A stretch of 64,000 nt of DNA from positions 43,499 through 107,498 of the forward strand of contig NZ_JADNRL010000024.1 in NCBI RefSeq assembly GCF_015595025.1. Direction: 5' to 3'. This document shows positions 35,124-46,954 of the stretch, piece after piece. The stretch is from Halomonas sp. KAO (GTDB lineage: Bacteria > Pseudomonadota > Gammaproteobacteria > Pseudomonadales > Halomonadaceae). Made by a program: the position numbers and the translations under genes. Positions within the stretch are counted from its first letter, which is position 1. Each line of letters begins with the position of its first letter. The notes beneath the pieces are model-generated. The model worked only from the letters and a program-made list of their open reading frames with translations, was not told where the DNA came from and ran no database searches.

Positions 35124-38100
35124 ATGCGTCTGACATCGATACGCCTGGTGGGCTTCAAGTCCTTCGTCGATCCGGTCACGGTCCCCTTCGACAGCAACAT
35201 GACCGCCATCGTCGGGCCCAATGGCTGCGGCAAGTCCAATATCATTGACGCCGTGCGCTGGGTGATGGGCGAGTCGTCGGCCAAGACCCTGCGTGGCGAG
35301 TCCATGGCCGATGTCATCTTCAATGGCTCCACCGGCCGCAAGCCGGTGGGACAGGCCGCCATCGAGCTGCACTTCGACAACCGTGACGGGGCCATGGGAG
35401 GCCCCTATGCCCAGTATGCCGAGATCGCGGTTAGGCGCCAGGTGACCCGCGAAGGGCAGTCGAGCTACTTCTTCAACGGCCAGAAGTGCCGGCGCCGGGA
35501 TATTGCCGACCTCTTCCTGGGGACCGGGCTCGGCCCACGCTCCTACGCGATCATCGGCCAGGGCATGATTTCACGGCTGATCGAGGCGCGCCCCGAGGAG
35601 CTGCGCGCCACCCTCGAGGAAGCGGCGGGCATCTCCAAGTACAAGGAGCGGCGCCGCGAGACCGAGAACCGCATGCGGCGCACCCAGGAGAACCTCGAGC
35701 GTCTCGAGGATATCCGGGAGGAGCTCGACAAGCAGCTCGAGCGCCTGAAGCGTCAGGCCGAGGCGGCGCGCCGCTACCAGCAGCTCAAGAATGACGAGCA
35801 TCGCGTCAAGGGCGAGCTGGCCCTGCTGCGCGCACGGGCCCTGCGGGCCAGCCAGGGCGAGGAGGAGAGCCGCGTCGCCGAGCTCGAGACCGCCGTGGAG
35901 CGCGAGGTGCTGGGGCTGCGCCAGTGCGAGACCCGCCTGGAAGAGGCACGGGCCGACCACGATCGCCTCGCTTCCGAACTCGACGCCGAACAGTCGCGAT
36001 TCTTCGAGACCACCACCGCCATTGCCCGCCTGGAGCAGGATCTGGAGCATGGCCGTACCCGTGATGCTCAGCTGGCCCGTGACCTCGAGGCGGCGCGCCG
36101 TGAGCTCGCCGACCTCGACCGCCTCGGCGAGAACGATGGCGAGCGCCTGGTCAGCCTGGATGAGCGCCTGGCGAGCCTTGCTCCCGAGCGGGAAGAGCTC
36201 GCCGAGCGTCTCGAGGAGCTCGAAGCCGCCCTGGAGGAGGCCGAGCCCGAGGCCCAGGAGGCCGACGCTGCCTGGGAGGCGTTCGGCGATCGCTGGCGCG
36301 AACAGAGTCGGGACGCCGAGCGCTGCCAGGATCGACTGCGCGAGCTGGAGTCGCGTCTGGAGGGGCTCGATGCCGACCTGGCGCGACGCCGCCAGCAGCA
36401 GCAGGAGCTGCCCGATCTCCAGGCGTTGACCGCCCAGCGCGATGAGCTCGCCGAACAGCTGGCCGAAATCGAGCTCGAGCGCGAGGCTCTCGAGGGGCGT
36501 CGCGAGGTCCTCGCCGATGCCCGAGAGGTGGCCCGTGAGGCATCGCGCGCCGCAGAAGCCGGTCGCGAGGAGGAGCGCCAGGCGCGCAGCGAGCTGACCG
36601 GTGAGCTGGCCTCGCTGGAGGCGCTGATCGAGGCGGGGCTCGCCGACCATGATGATGCCCTGGAGGCGCATCTCGCCGAACATGGCCTTGGAGAGGCGCC
36701 GCGCCTCGGCGAGTGCCTCACGGTGGCCCCCGGCTGGGAGGCGGTCGCCTCCTGGGTATTGGCCCCCTGGCTGCGCGCCCGGGTCGCCTCCCTCGAGGGG
36801 CGCCTCGAGGCCCTGGTGGCCACACCGGGGGAGCTGGGGTTGATCGACGCGAACGAGCCCCAGGTCGCACCAGAGAGCCTGGCCGCCAAGGTGGAGGGTG
36901 CTGGGGCCGCCGCCCAGTGGTTGGCGGCGGTGCGCTGTGTCGAAAGTCGCGATGAGGCCTGGAGGCGGTGTGATGAGCTGGGGCCAGGGGAGAGCCTGAT
37001 CACCGCCGATGGCCTGTGGCTGGGTCGTGGCTGGGCGCGTCAGCGTGTCAGCGGCGATGGCCCGGATGCCCTGCTGGTGAGCCGGCGTCGACAGGGAGAG
37101 GTCCGCGAGGCGCTCGACCGGGTCGAGGCACGTCTGGCCGATCATGAGGCAAGCCTGACATCGGCCAATGAGCGCGCCGAGCGAACCGAGGCCGATCTCG
37201 AGGCGTGTCGCCAGGCGGAGCGCGACCTCGAACGACGCTATCAGCAGCTCGCCGTCCAGGATAGTGGCCTGAGCAGTCGGCTGGAGCATCTGCAGGGGCG
37301 CTCCGCAGAGCTGGCGGAGGAGCTCGCCGGCCTGGAGGAGTCACGCGAAGAGGCCCGCCTGGCCATCGACGAGGTGCGCGAGCAGTGGCAGGCCGCCATG
37401 GAGCGCCTGGAGGCTGGCGCCGATCACCGTGAGCGGCTGGAGAGAGAGCGCCAGGCGGCACGCGAGCGGTTGGCTAGCCTGCGCGCGCAGCAGCGCCCCC
37501 TGGCCGAACAGTTGCAGCGCCTGGCACTGGAGCAGGAACGCCTGGTGGCCGAGCGAGCCGGCCTGGCCGAGCAACGGGAGCGTGCCGGCGAGAGCCGTCA
37601 ACGACTCCAGGAGCGCCTCGCGGAGCTGGAAGAGGAGCGCGAGATGCTCAGCGAGCCGGAGGAGGAGCGTCGTGAGCGCCTGGAGGAGCTGCTCGACCGC
37701 CGCGAGCGTGAGGAGCGTAGTCTCAATGCGGTGCGCGCGCGTGCCGCCGAGCTGGTCGAGAGGCTGCGCGAGGACGAGCAGGCGCGCCAGTCCCACGAGC
37801 GGGCCCTGGAGGGTATCCGCGAGCGCTTGCAGGAGTCGCGTATGCAGGTTCAGGCGCTGCATCTCAAGGCCGAGGGGCAGGATGAGCAGCTGCGGGAGCT
37901 GGGGCATGACGAGCGCCAGCTGGCCGAGACGCTGGATCCCGCCGCCACCGAGTCTGCCTGGCAGGCACGCCTGGAGCAGCTCGCCGAGCGCATTCGTCGC
38001 CTGGGTGCCATCAACCTGGCGGCCATCGAGGAGTATGACCAGCAGGCCGAGCGCCGCGACTACCTGGAGGCGCAGCACGCCGAGCTGAACGAGGCGCTGG

Positions 38101-38615
38101 AGACCCTCGATCGCGCCATTCGCCGCATCGATCAGGAAACCCGCAGCCGATTCCGCGACACCTTTGAGCGAGTCAATACCGGGCTGCAGTCGCTTTTTCC
38201 CAGAGTCTTCGGTGGCGGGACCGCGTGGTTGACGCTGACCGGTGAGGATTTGCTGGAGACGGGGGTGGCGATCATGGCGCGGCCCCCGGGCAAGAAGAAC
38301 AGCACCATTCATCTGCTGTCGGGGGGGGAAAAGGCGTTGACGGCCCTGTCGCTGGTATTCGCCATCTTCCAGCTCAATCCGGCCCCCTTCTGCATGCTCG
38401 ATGAGGTGGATGCCCCCCTGGACGATGCCAATGTGGGGCGCTATGCCCGGTTGGTGAAGGAGATGTCCGAGAGCGTGCAGTTCATCTACATCACCCACAA
38501 CAAGATTGCCATGGAGGCCGGCGAGAGATTGATGGGAGTGACGATGCAGGAGCCGGGGGTTTCACGACTGGTAGCGGTGGATGTCGAGGAGGCCGCGGCG
38601 CTGGCCGAAGCTTGA
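35124..38615 (+). CDS. smc: Chromosome segregation protein SMC
   Basis: A 1,163-residue SMC ATPase. Walker A GPNGCGKSN at residues 31-39; long coiled coils on both sides of a hinge (about 540-640); C-terminal signature LSGGEKALTALSL and Walker B FCMLDEVDAPLDDAN. The DNA of the coiled coils is biased to Glu, Arg and Leu codons. ATG 35124 is chosen because MRLTSIRLVGFKSF is the family N-terminus. SMC condenses and individualises sister chromosomes. The zipA gene follows after 225 bases, as in related gammaproteobacteria. Confidence 0.95.
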   Translation: MRLTSIRLVGFKSFVDPVTVPFDSNMTAIVGPNGCGKSNIIDAVRWVMGESSAKTLRGESMADVIFNGSTGRKPVGQAAIELHFDNRDGAMGGPYAQYAEIAVRRQVTREGQSSYFFNGQKCRRRDIADLFLGTGLGPRSYAIIGQGMISRLIEARPEELRATLEEAAGISKYKERRRETENRMRRTQENLERLEDIREELDKQLERLKRQAEAARRYQQLKNDEHRVKGELALLRARALRASQGEEESRVAELETAVEREVLGLRQCETRLEEARADHDRLASELDAEQSRFFETTTAIARLEQDLEHGRTRDAQLARDLEAARRELADLDRLGENDGERLVSLDERLASLAPEREELAERLEELEAALEEAEPEAQEADAAWEAFGDRWREQSRDAERCQDRLRELESRLEGLDADLARRRQQQQELPDLQALTAQRDELAEQLAEIELEREALEGRREVLADAREVAREASRAAEAGREEERQARSELTGELASLEALIEAGLADHDDALEAHLAEHGLGEAPRLGECLTVAPGWEAVASWVLAPWLRARVASLEGRLEALVATPGELGLIDANEPQVAPESLAAKVEGAGAAAQWLAAVRCVESRDEAWRRCDELGPGESLITADGLWLGRGWARQRVSGDGPDALLVSRRRQGEVREALDRVEARLADHEASLTSANERAERTEADLEACRQAERDLERRYQQLAVQDSGLSSRLEHLQGRSAELAEELAGLEESREEARLAIDEVREQWQAAMERLEAGADHRERLERERQAARERLASLRAQQRPLAEQLQRLALEQERLVAERAGLAEQRERAGESRQRLQERLAELEEEREMLSEPEEERRERLEELLDRREREERSLNAVRARAAELVERLREDEQARQSHERALEGIRERLQESRMQVQALHLKAEGQDEQLRELGHDERQLAETLDPAATESAWQARLEQLAERIRRLGAINLAAIEEYDQQAERRDYLEAQHAELNEALETLDRAIRRIDQETRSRFRDTFERVNTGLQSLFPRVFGGGTAWLTLTGEDLLETGVAIMARPPGKKNSTIHLLSGGEKALTALSLVFAIFQLNPAPFCMLDEVDAPLDDANVGRYARLVKEMSESVQFIYITHNKIAMEAGERLMGVTMQEPGVSRLVAVDVEEAAALAEA

Positions 38616-38840
38616 GCGCTTGAAGGAAGCGCCGAAAAGGGGTAACAAGGAAGCATCACATGTTGCAGTGCATGGAAGCAGGGAAATCATCGAAAGGCGA
38701 TTGCGTGGGGCCAGTCAAGCTTGTCTTGATATATCACCGATGCTTGACAAATAAAAAAAGTAGCCCCTTTTTCGGCAATCGCGCTATGCTGGTGACGAAC
38801 AAACACTTGGCATGGCGCCCTAGCGAAAGGCTGACGATCC

Positions 38841-40271
38841 ATGGAACTTAGAGAGTGGCTGATCATCCTGGGGTTGGCGCTGGTAACCCTTATCGTGGTG
38901 GATGGAGCGCGACGCCTGCAGCGTCAGCGACGAACCCCACGCCTCGATGAGGTGGCGGAGGACGCCCTCAGCACCGACCCCGACGAAGCGGCCCGCAAGG
39001 CCGAAATCAACTGGGAACTGCCCAATGGAGGGGCGCGAGTCGTCAGGCCCGCGGACTACGGTCATGTGCAGCCCAAACCCAAGCTGGTGCGCCAGGAGCA
39101 TCCTGGCCCGTCGCGTGTGCTTTCCAGCTGGAAGGCTGGTGCCTCTCATGAGAGAGAGTCCGAGGCGGAGATTGCCGAGCCGAGGGCGACGGCAGCCGGC
39201 AGTATCGGCACACAGGGAGACTATCAGACGGAGGAGCGTCTTGAGCCGACGCTTTCCGCGCTGGATGAGACCTCCCAGGGTGCTTCCGCTACCGAAGAGG
39301 GGCGGGCGGATGCCGGCCCCGCTGCCCCCGCCCCGCGTTCCAGAGAGCCTCTGGCTGCCGACCCACAGGATCATGCCGGTGCCGATGATGACGAGCACTA
39401 TCGCCTGGTGGATTTCGACGGCATGGGGGACTCCCTGAAGAGCGGCTCGAAGCGCATGGGGGTCTCGGTGCAGCGCTTCGGTGCCTCGCTGCAGAAGAAC
39501 CTGGCCGAGCGCCGCGAGCAGAAGCGTGCGGAGAGGGCGCGACGCGAGGAGGAGCGCAAGGAAGAGCAGGCTCGCAAGGAAGAGAAGGCACGCAAGCTGG
39601 CCGATGATGCCGAGCACAGGCGTCAGGCCCAGGCAGAAGTGGAGTCTGCCCGTGATGCCGAGCGCCGTCGCCTTGAGGCCGAAGCGAACGATGCGGCGGT
39701 GGTATCCGCCGAGGAGGAGGCGTTCGAGGCATCCCGTCACAGCGACAAGGTGCGTGTCCATCCGGTGCTGGAGAAGGCGCTGCGCCACGATGTGAGTGCG
39801 GAGCATGCCCGACTGACGCTCAGCCAGGCCGAGGAGATCATCGTCATCTCGGTCATGGCCCGAGAGGAGGAGGGGTTCTCCGGTACCGCCCTGCTCGACC
39901 TGATGCTTGCCTGTGGCTTGCGCTACGATCGCGAGATGGGCATCTTCCATCGCTTCGAGACCGAGGACCCCGAGAGCCGTCTGCAGTTCTCCATGGTCAA
40001 TGTGGTCAAGCCCGGAACCTTCCCCATCGAGGCGATCGATGACTTCCGCACGCCGGGCATCACGCTGCTGATGCCGCTGCCGGGAGCCGAGGACAGCGGT
40101 GCCGCCTTCGAGGCGATGGTCGAGACCGCCATGGTCATCGTGCGCCACCTGGGCGGCGAGCTGAAGGACGAGCACCAGAGCGTGATGACCGCCCAGACGG
40201 TGGAGTTCGCCCGACAGCGCGTTCAGGACTTCGTGCGTCGCAACCGCCTGCACCGTTATCAGGTGAATTAA
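38841..40271 (+). CDS. zipA: Cell division protein ZipA
   Basis: Tethers FtsZ to the inner membrane. The 476-residue protein has one N-terminal helix (about residues 7-23), a very long charged and Pro/Ala-rich linker including a basic coiled coil (about 215-275, rich in RREEERKEEQARKEEKARK), and a C-terminal FtsZ-binding domain (about 330-470) with VISVMAREEEGFSGTALLDLMLACGLRYD and GTFPIEAIDDFRTPGITLLMPLPG. It is longer than E. coli ZipA (about 330) because of the linker. A terminator follows, then ligA, the normal order. Confidence 0.93.
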   Translation: MELREWLIILGLALVTLIVVDGARRLQRQRRTPRLDEVAEDALSTDPDEAARKAEINWELPNGGARVVRPADYGHVQPKPKLVRQEHPGPSRVLSSWKAGASHERESEAEIAEPRATAAGSIGTQGDYQTEERLEPTLSALDETSQGASATEEGRADAGPAAPAPRSREPLAADPQDHAGADDDEHYRLVDFDGMGDSLKSGSKRMGVSVQRFGASLQKNLAERREQKRAERARREEERKEEQARKEEKARKLADDAEHRRQAQAEVESARDAERRRLEAEANDAAVVSAEEEAFEASRHSDKVRVHPVLEKALRHDVSAEHARLTLSQAEEIIVISVMAREEEGFSGTALLDLMLACGLRYDREMGIFHRFETEDPESRLQFSMVNVVKPGTFPIEAIDDFRTPGITLLMPLPGAEDSGAAFEAMVETAMVIVRHLGGELKDEHQSVMTAQTVEFARQRVQDFVRRNRLHRYQVN

Positions 40272-40298
40272 CGCCGAGAGGCGCTCGCCGCATGACCG

Positions 40299-40338
40299 AC
40301 AACCCTCGTGAGGTAGGCCCCACGAGGGTTGTTGCTTT
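40299..40338 (+). terminator. Intrinsic terminator after zipA
   Basis: ACAACCCTCGTG (40299-40310) and CACGAGGGTTGT (40321-40332) form a perfect 12-bp stem with a 10-base loop, followed by TGCTTT. Confidence 0.8.
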
Positions 40339-40388
40339 GGTAAGCTAGGCGATCATCTCCGCCTCGCGCGCCGAGGCCCCCGCGATAG

Positions 40389-42742
<2,354 letters not shown>

Positions 42743-42819
42743 TCTCCGACATCTGGGCGATGTGTTGCCTTCCACCGGCGAGAGTCCTGTGACGCCCCGG
42801 CGTTCAAGAGGATGGGCGA

Positions 42820-44835
42820 TCACTTTCCACGAATCAGGTCGCGTATCAGGCGCCGGCCGGGATGTAGATGGTCCGCCAGGGGCTGCTCCAGGGGCAGCGG
42901 CTCGTCGCAGATCCGCGAGGCCAGTAGCTCGGCACATAGCGGAGCGCTGGCCAGGCCGCGGGAGCCGTGGGCGGTGCTGACCCAGAGCCCCGCATGGTGC
43001 CGCCCGAGTGCCTCGGGAATGCGGGTGGCGTCCTTGGCCAGCACGGCATACTCCTCCCGCCAGGCAGCGGCGTCGGGCATGGGCCCGCAGTAGGGGGTCT
43101 TGTCGGGGCTCGCCGCACGCACCCCCACCAGGGCACGGAACCGCTCCGGGGAGAGGTCGGTGCCGGCGTCGCGCAGGGCGGCGACGAAGTGGGGCAGGCC
43201 ACGCTCCAGCTCCTCCAGGTTGGCGCGATGGTCGCCCTCGCGAGGGGTCGTGTCGGTATCGCCGGGGGTGAAGGTGGCGCCGATGTTGAGCACACCCTCC
43301 GCCGCCGGTGGCACATAGCCTCCGGCGCAGACCACGCGCCCCAGCCGGGGTGCCCCTGGGGGCAGCTGGAGCTGGCTGAGTTGCCCGCGAACCGGCTGCA
43401 GGGGAAGAGAAGCGGTCTGCTCGAAGGCGGCGGTTTCCGCGGCGCCGGCGACGATGACCTGGTCGGCCTCGATGGGCTCGCCGTCGCGCATCTCCAGTCT
43501 CCAGCCGGTTTCCCGTCGTCGCAGCGCCGCGACCTCGCCGCGGCGGAAAGTAATGCCTGGCGTTTCCGCCAGGCGTATGCAGAGCTCCATGGGCCTGACC
43601 CAGGCGGCACCGGGGTAGTCCAGGGCCGGGGCATCGACCCTGATGCCGGCGGCGGCGCTGGCTCCCGCGGCGTCCACTCCTCTCACCACGCTCTCGGGGA
43701 GAGGATGGTTGGCCAGGAAGCGCGTCTGGCGCGCCTGCTCCTTGTCGTTCAGGGCCAGCTGCAGCACGCCGCTCGCCCGCCATAGCGACTGCTGCGGGTC
43801 GAGCCAGGCCAGCCAGCGGCGGCTATTCAGCAGCCCGGCCAGATAGGTACGGCTCTGTCGATTGGTGTCGGCGGCCAGCTTGACGTAGAGCGCGCCCTGC
43901 AGATGCGTGGCTTTCAGTTCGGCACGCTCGAGGCGGTCGATCAGGGTCACGGCGATGCCGCGCCTGGCCAGGGCGGCGGCGGCACTGGCGCCGGCGATGC
44001 CGGCACCGATGACCGCGACTCGGCGAGGTGGCCGGGGCGCCGGCGGGGTGAACCAGGGAGTCTGTCGCCGGCGTTCATCGCGGGGGGGCTCGGCGATCTC
44101 GCCGCACAGCATCTCTCGCTTGCGCCCGAAGCCCGGTGCCTTGTGCCAGGTGAAGCCGGCCGCCGCCAGGCCGCGCTTGACCACGCCGGCGCAGCTAAAG
44201 GTGGCGAAGGTGGCCCCCGGTCGGGAGCGAGCCGCCATCGCCTGGAACAGTGCCGGCTGCCACATCTCGGGGTTCTTCGCCGGGGCGAAGCCATCCAGGA
44301 ACCAGGCGTCGACCCGGCCGTCGAGCAGTGACAGCCGCTCGGCGGCATCGCCCAGATGCAGGTCGAGGGTGACGCGCTCATCGAGCCATAGCCGGTGCAC
44401 GCCGGCCACCGGCTCGGGCCACTGCGCCACCAGCCTCTCGCTGCGCTTCGCCAGATCGGGCCAGGCGGCCAGCGCCCGGGCCAGGTCGGCGCGGTCGAGC
44501 GGGAACTTCTCGGTGGACACCAGATGCAGTCGAGCCGCCGGCGCCGCGTGGGCCTCGAAGCAGGCCCAGGCACACAGCATGTTGAGCCCGGTCCCGAAGC
44601 CGGTTTCGCCAATCACGAAGGGGCGCGGCTCCAGCCACTCCCTGAAGCGCTCCGGCAAGCGGTTGCCGGCGACGAAGACATGTTCGGTCTCGGCGCGACC
44701 ATCATGGCGAGAGAAGTAGACATCGTCGAAGGCGGGAGAGTGGGGGGCTGCCTCGCCGCTTGCATCGTTGCGCCAGTCGAGACGGGCGTTATCGAGGGCG
44801 GCGAGAGGCGGCAGGCCATCGGGGGCGGCAGTCAC
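42820..44835 (-). CDS. mnmC: Bifunctional tRNA 5-methylaminomethyl-2-thiouridine protein MnmC
   Basis: Two fused enzymes in 671 residues. The N-terminal methyltransferase (about 1-235) has ETGFGTGLNML and LDGFAPAKNPEMW; the C-terminal FAD oxidase (about 255-665) has VIGAGIAGASAAAALARRG as dinucleotide fold. The oxidase removes the carboxymethyl group from cmnm5(s2)U34 and the methyltransferase adds a methyl. GTG 44835 with CGGAG 6 bases upstream is my start; a TTG 8 codons earlier also fits. No partner gene is adjacent. Confidence 0.92.
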   Translation of the reverse strand: MTAAPDGLPPLAALDNARLDWRNDASGEAAPHSPAFDDVYFSRHDGRAETEHVFVAGNRLPERFREWLEPRPFVIGETGFGTGLNMLCAWACFEAHAAPAARLHLVSTEKFPLDRADLARALAAWPDLAKRSERLVAQWPEPVAGVHRLWLDERVTLDLHLGDAAERLSLLDGRVDAWFLDGFAPAKNPEMWQPALFQAMAARSRPGATFATFSCAGVVKRGLAAAGFTWHKAPGFGRKREMLCGEIAEPPRDERRRQTPWFTPPAPRPPRRVAVIGAGIAGASAAAALARRGIAVTLIDRLERAELKATHLQGALYVKLAADTNRQSRTYLAGLLNSRRWLAWLDPQQSLWRASGVLQLALNDKEQARQTRFLANHPLPESVVRGVDAAGASAAAGIRVDAPALDYPGAAWVRPMELCIRLAETPGITFRRGEVAALRRRETGWRLEMRDGEPIEADQVIVAGAAETAAFEQTASLPLQPVRGQLSQLQLPPGAPRLGRVVCAGGYVPPAAEGVLNIGATFTPGDTDTTPREGDHRANLEELERGLPHFVAALRDAGTDLSPERFRALVGVRAASPDKTPYCGPMPDAAAWREEYAVLAKDATRIPEALGRHHAGLWVSTAHGSRGLASAPLCAELLASRICDEPLPLEQPLADHLHPGRRLIRDLIRGK

Positions 44836-44992
44836 GGGAAGCTCCGGAGACGTGTTCAATATTTGATCGATTGCGCCGCGGAGCCGGTATCAGGGGGCTG
44901 GCGACAGGCATCCGCGGCGTTTCAACAGGGTTGTCCACAGTGGCTGTGCAAAAAACGGCTGTTGATAAGTTGGCTGGTTGAGTGAACCTTCT

Positions 44993-45292
44993 TCAGGGGA
45001 GAACCTTCTTGAAGGGCTTCACCGCCACCCGGGCGTAGACGCCGGCGATCACATACGGGTCGGCATCGGCCCAGGCCTGGGCCGCCTTGAGGCTGTCGAA
45101 CTCGGCGACCACCAGGCTGCCGGAGAAGCCGGCATCGCCCGGGTCTTCGCTGTCGATCGCCGGGTGGGGACCCGCCATGACCAGGCGACCCTCGTCGCGT
45201 AGCGCCTCCAGGCGCGCCAGGTGGTCGGGGCGGGCGGCGAGACGGCGCTCCAGGCTGTTGTCCACATCTTCACTGATGATCGCGTAGAGCAT
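44993..45292 (-). CDS. YciI-like protein
   Basis: 99 residues from ATG 45292. [17 protein letters not shown], then [21 protein letters not shown] and [13 protein letters not shown] are the family pattern of YciI/DGPF-fold proteins, with a conserved His-Asp pair near the active-site cleft. Substrate unknown. It lies next to a PHP-domain gene and yciO, both members of the yci neighbourhood in other gammaproteobacteria, and is divergent from them. Confidence 0.88.
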   Translation of the reverse strand: MLYAIISEDVDNSLERRLAARPDHLARLEALRDEGRLVMAGPHPAIDSEDPGDAGFSGSLVVAEFDSLKAAQAWADADPYVIAGVYARVAVKPFKKVLP

Positions 45293-45404
45293 TGGCTGGC
45301 TTCCTTCTATGGGGCGGCAGGATCGGGGGGAGTGGCGCCATTGACCGGCATTGGCCGGAGGCGCACCATGATAGACCATTCTGACAAAGTCGCCGATCGG
45401 CGTC

Positions 45405-46310
45405 ATGCCAATGCCTCCACTTCCCCCGCGCTTCGAGGGCGACCCCGAGCCGCTCCGCATCGACCTGCATATGCACTCCACCGCCTCGGATGGAGCCCTG
45501 TCCCCCATGGACCTGGTGGCGCTCTGTGCCGCCCAGGGCCTGACGCATATGGCGCTGACCGACCATGACACCCTGGATGGCGTGGCCGAGGCGGCCGAGG
45601 CGGCCAGGCGCGAGGGCCTCGTGCTGGTTCCCGGTACCGAGCTCTCCACCCAGTGGCGGGGCATCGGCATCCATGTGGTGGGGCTGCTGCCCGAGGGCGT
45701 GAAGGGGGCGCTGGTCGAGGGGCTCGAGGCCCAGGCCGTGGCTCGCGTGAAGCGCGCCAGGACCATCGCCTCGCGCCTGGAAAGGATTGGCCTCGATGAT
45801 GCCCTGGCCCGGGCACGGGAGCAGGCCGGCAGCGAGCGCCCCCTGGGCCGCCCCGACTTCGCCCGCGCACTGGTCGCGGCGGGAGTGGTGCCCGACGTCG
45901 CGACCGCCTTCAAGAAGTACCTGGGGGCCGGCAAGCCGGGTGACGTCAAGGCGCTGTGGCCGGATATGGCCGAGGCGGTGGGCTGGGTGCTTTCGGCGGG
46001 GGGCGTGGCGGTGCTGGCGCATCCGCTTCGCTACTCCCTGACGCGACGCAAGCGTGGCCTGCTGCTCGACGACTTCAGTGCCGCCGGCGGCCAGGCCGCC
46101 GAGCTGGTCAGTGGCTTCCAGAACCCCGATGTGACCCGCGACCTGTCGCGTCAGCTCCAGGAGCGCGGGCTCTATGCCTCGCTGGGCAGCGACTTTCACT
46201 TCACCGGCGGCCACCTGGCGCCGGGCAGCATGAGCCCGGTGCCGCGCACCGCCACGCTGCCGGTATGGACCCATCCGCGGCTGGCGCCGCGGTTCAATTC
46301 AGGAGCGTGA
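45405..46310 (+). CDS. PHP-domain phosphoesterase (RNase AM/YciV-like)
   Basis: 301 residues. The PHP metal motifs are seen in order: [24 protein letters not shown], and later [10 protein letters not shown] and GSDFHFTGG. This is the 5'-3' exoribonuclease AM / nucleoside bisphosphate phosphatase family, which trims 5' ends of rRNA and short RNAs. The yciO gene follows 2 bases after its stop, the same order as yciV-yciO in E. coli. Confidence 0.9.
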   Translation: MPMPPLPPRFEGDPEPLRIDLHMHSTASDGALSPMDLVALCAAQGLTHMALTDHDTLDGVAEAAEAARREGLVLVPGTELSTQWRGIGIHVVGLLPEGVKGALVEGLEAQAVARVKRARTIASRLERIGLDDALARAREQAGSERPLGRPDFARALVAAGVVPDVATAFKKYLGAGKPGDVKALWPDMAEAVGWVLSAGGVAVLAHPLRYSLTRRKRGLLLDDFSAAGGQAAELVSGFQNPDVTRDLSRQLQERGLYASLGSDFHFTGGHLAPGSMSPVPRTATLPVWTHPRLAPRFNSGA

Positions 46311-46312
46311 CC

Positions 46313-46936
46313 ATGAGCCAGTTCTTCCAGATTCACCCCGAGAACCCCCAGAAGCGTCTGATCGAACAGGCGATCGGCATCATTCGCTCCGGTGGGGTGG
46401 TGGCCTATCCCACCGACTCGGGCTACGCCTTGGGCTGCCACCTGGGCGAGAAGAAGGCCATCGACAGGATCAAGCGGCTGCGTGCCCTGGATGACAAGCA
46501 CAACTTTACCCTGGTGTGTTCCGACCTCTCCGAGATCGGCACCTATGCGAAGGTGGACAACGCCGTCTTTCGACTGCTCAAGGCTCACACTCCCGGTGCC
46601 TACACCTTTATCCTCAATGCGACCACCGAGGTGCCGCGACTGCTGCTGCACCCCAAGCGTCGCTCCATCGGGGTTCGCGTACCGAACCATGCCATTACCT
46701 ACGCCCTGCTCGAGGCGCTCGGCGAGCCGCTGATGAGCGTGACCCTGATCCCGGTGGGCGAGGAGCTGCCGATGACCGATGCCGAAGAGATCCGCGAGCG
46801 CTTCAGCGCCGACCTCGACCTGATCATCGACGGCGGCGCCTGCCATCTGGAGCCCACCAGCGTGGTGGATCTGCGCGAGCTTCCGCCGGTGGTCCTGCGC
46901 GAGGGCCGCGGCGACGTCGCTCCCTTCCGCGAGTAA
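46313..46936 (+). CDS. yciO: YciO, YrdC/Sua5-domain protein
   Basis: 207 residues from ATG 46313. The YrdC fold is shown by GGVVAYPTDSGYALGCHL, the KKAIDRIKRLRALDDKHNFTLVC segment and HPKRRSIGVRVPNH. YciO is a paralogue of the threonylcarbamoyl-AMP synthase TsaC with weak or unknown activity. Co-transcribed with the PHP gene. Confidence 0.88.
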   Translation: MSQFFQIHPENPQKRLIEQAIGIIRSGGVVAYPTDSGYALGCHLGEKKAIDRIKRLRALDDKHNFTLVCSDLSEIGTYAKVDNAVFRLLKAHTPGAYTFILNATTEVPRLLLHPKRRSIGVRVPNHAITYALLEALGEPLMSVTLIPVGEELPMTDAEEIRERFSADLDLIIDGGACHLEPTSVVDLRELPPVVLREGRGDVAPFRE

Positions 46937-46954
46937 TCCCCACGCCCGTGGCGG

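Noticed and set aside
35571-37289. A 572-codon open frame on the strand opposite smc
   Set aside because: It is the antisense of the smc coiled coil, where GC-biased third positions keep the opposite strand open; product is low-complexity Leu/Gly with no family pattern. Similar frames opposite guaA, guaB, lysC, ccmI and ligA were dropped for the same reason.
38616-38840. Promoter for zipA with TTGACA at about 38744
   Set aside because: A TTGACA is present but no -10 box lies at normal spacing (the nearest, TATGCT, is about 36 bases away), so no promoter is called.
44925-44975. TTGTCCACA and similar DnaA-box-like sequences near the mnmC start
   Set aside because: Only one or two near matches (also TCCACA at 45261), no clustering and no dnaA or AT-rich unwinding region, so no origin.
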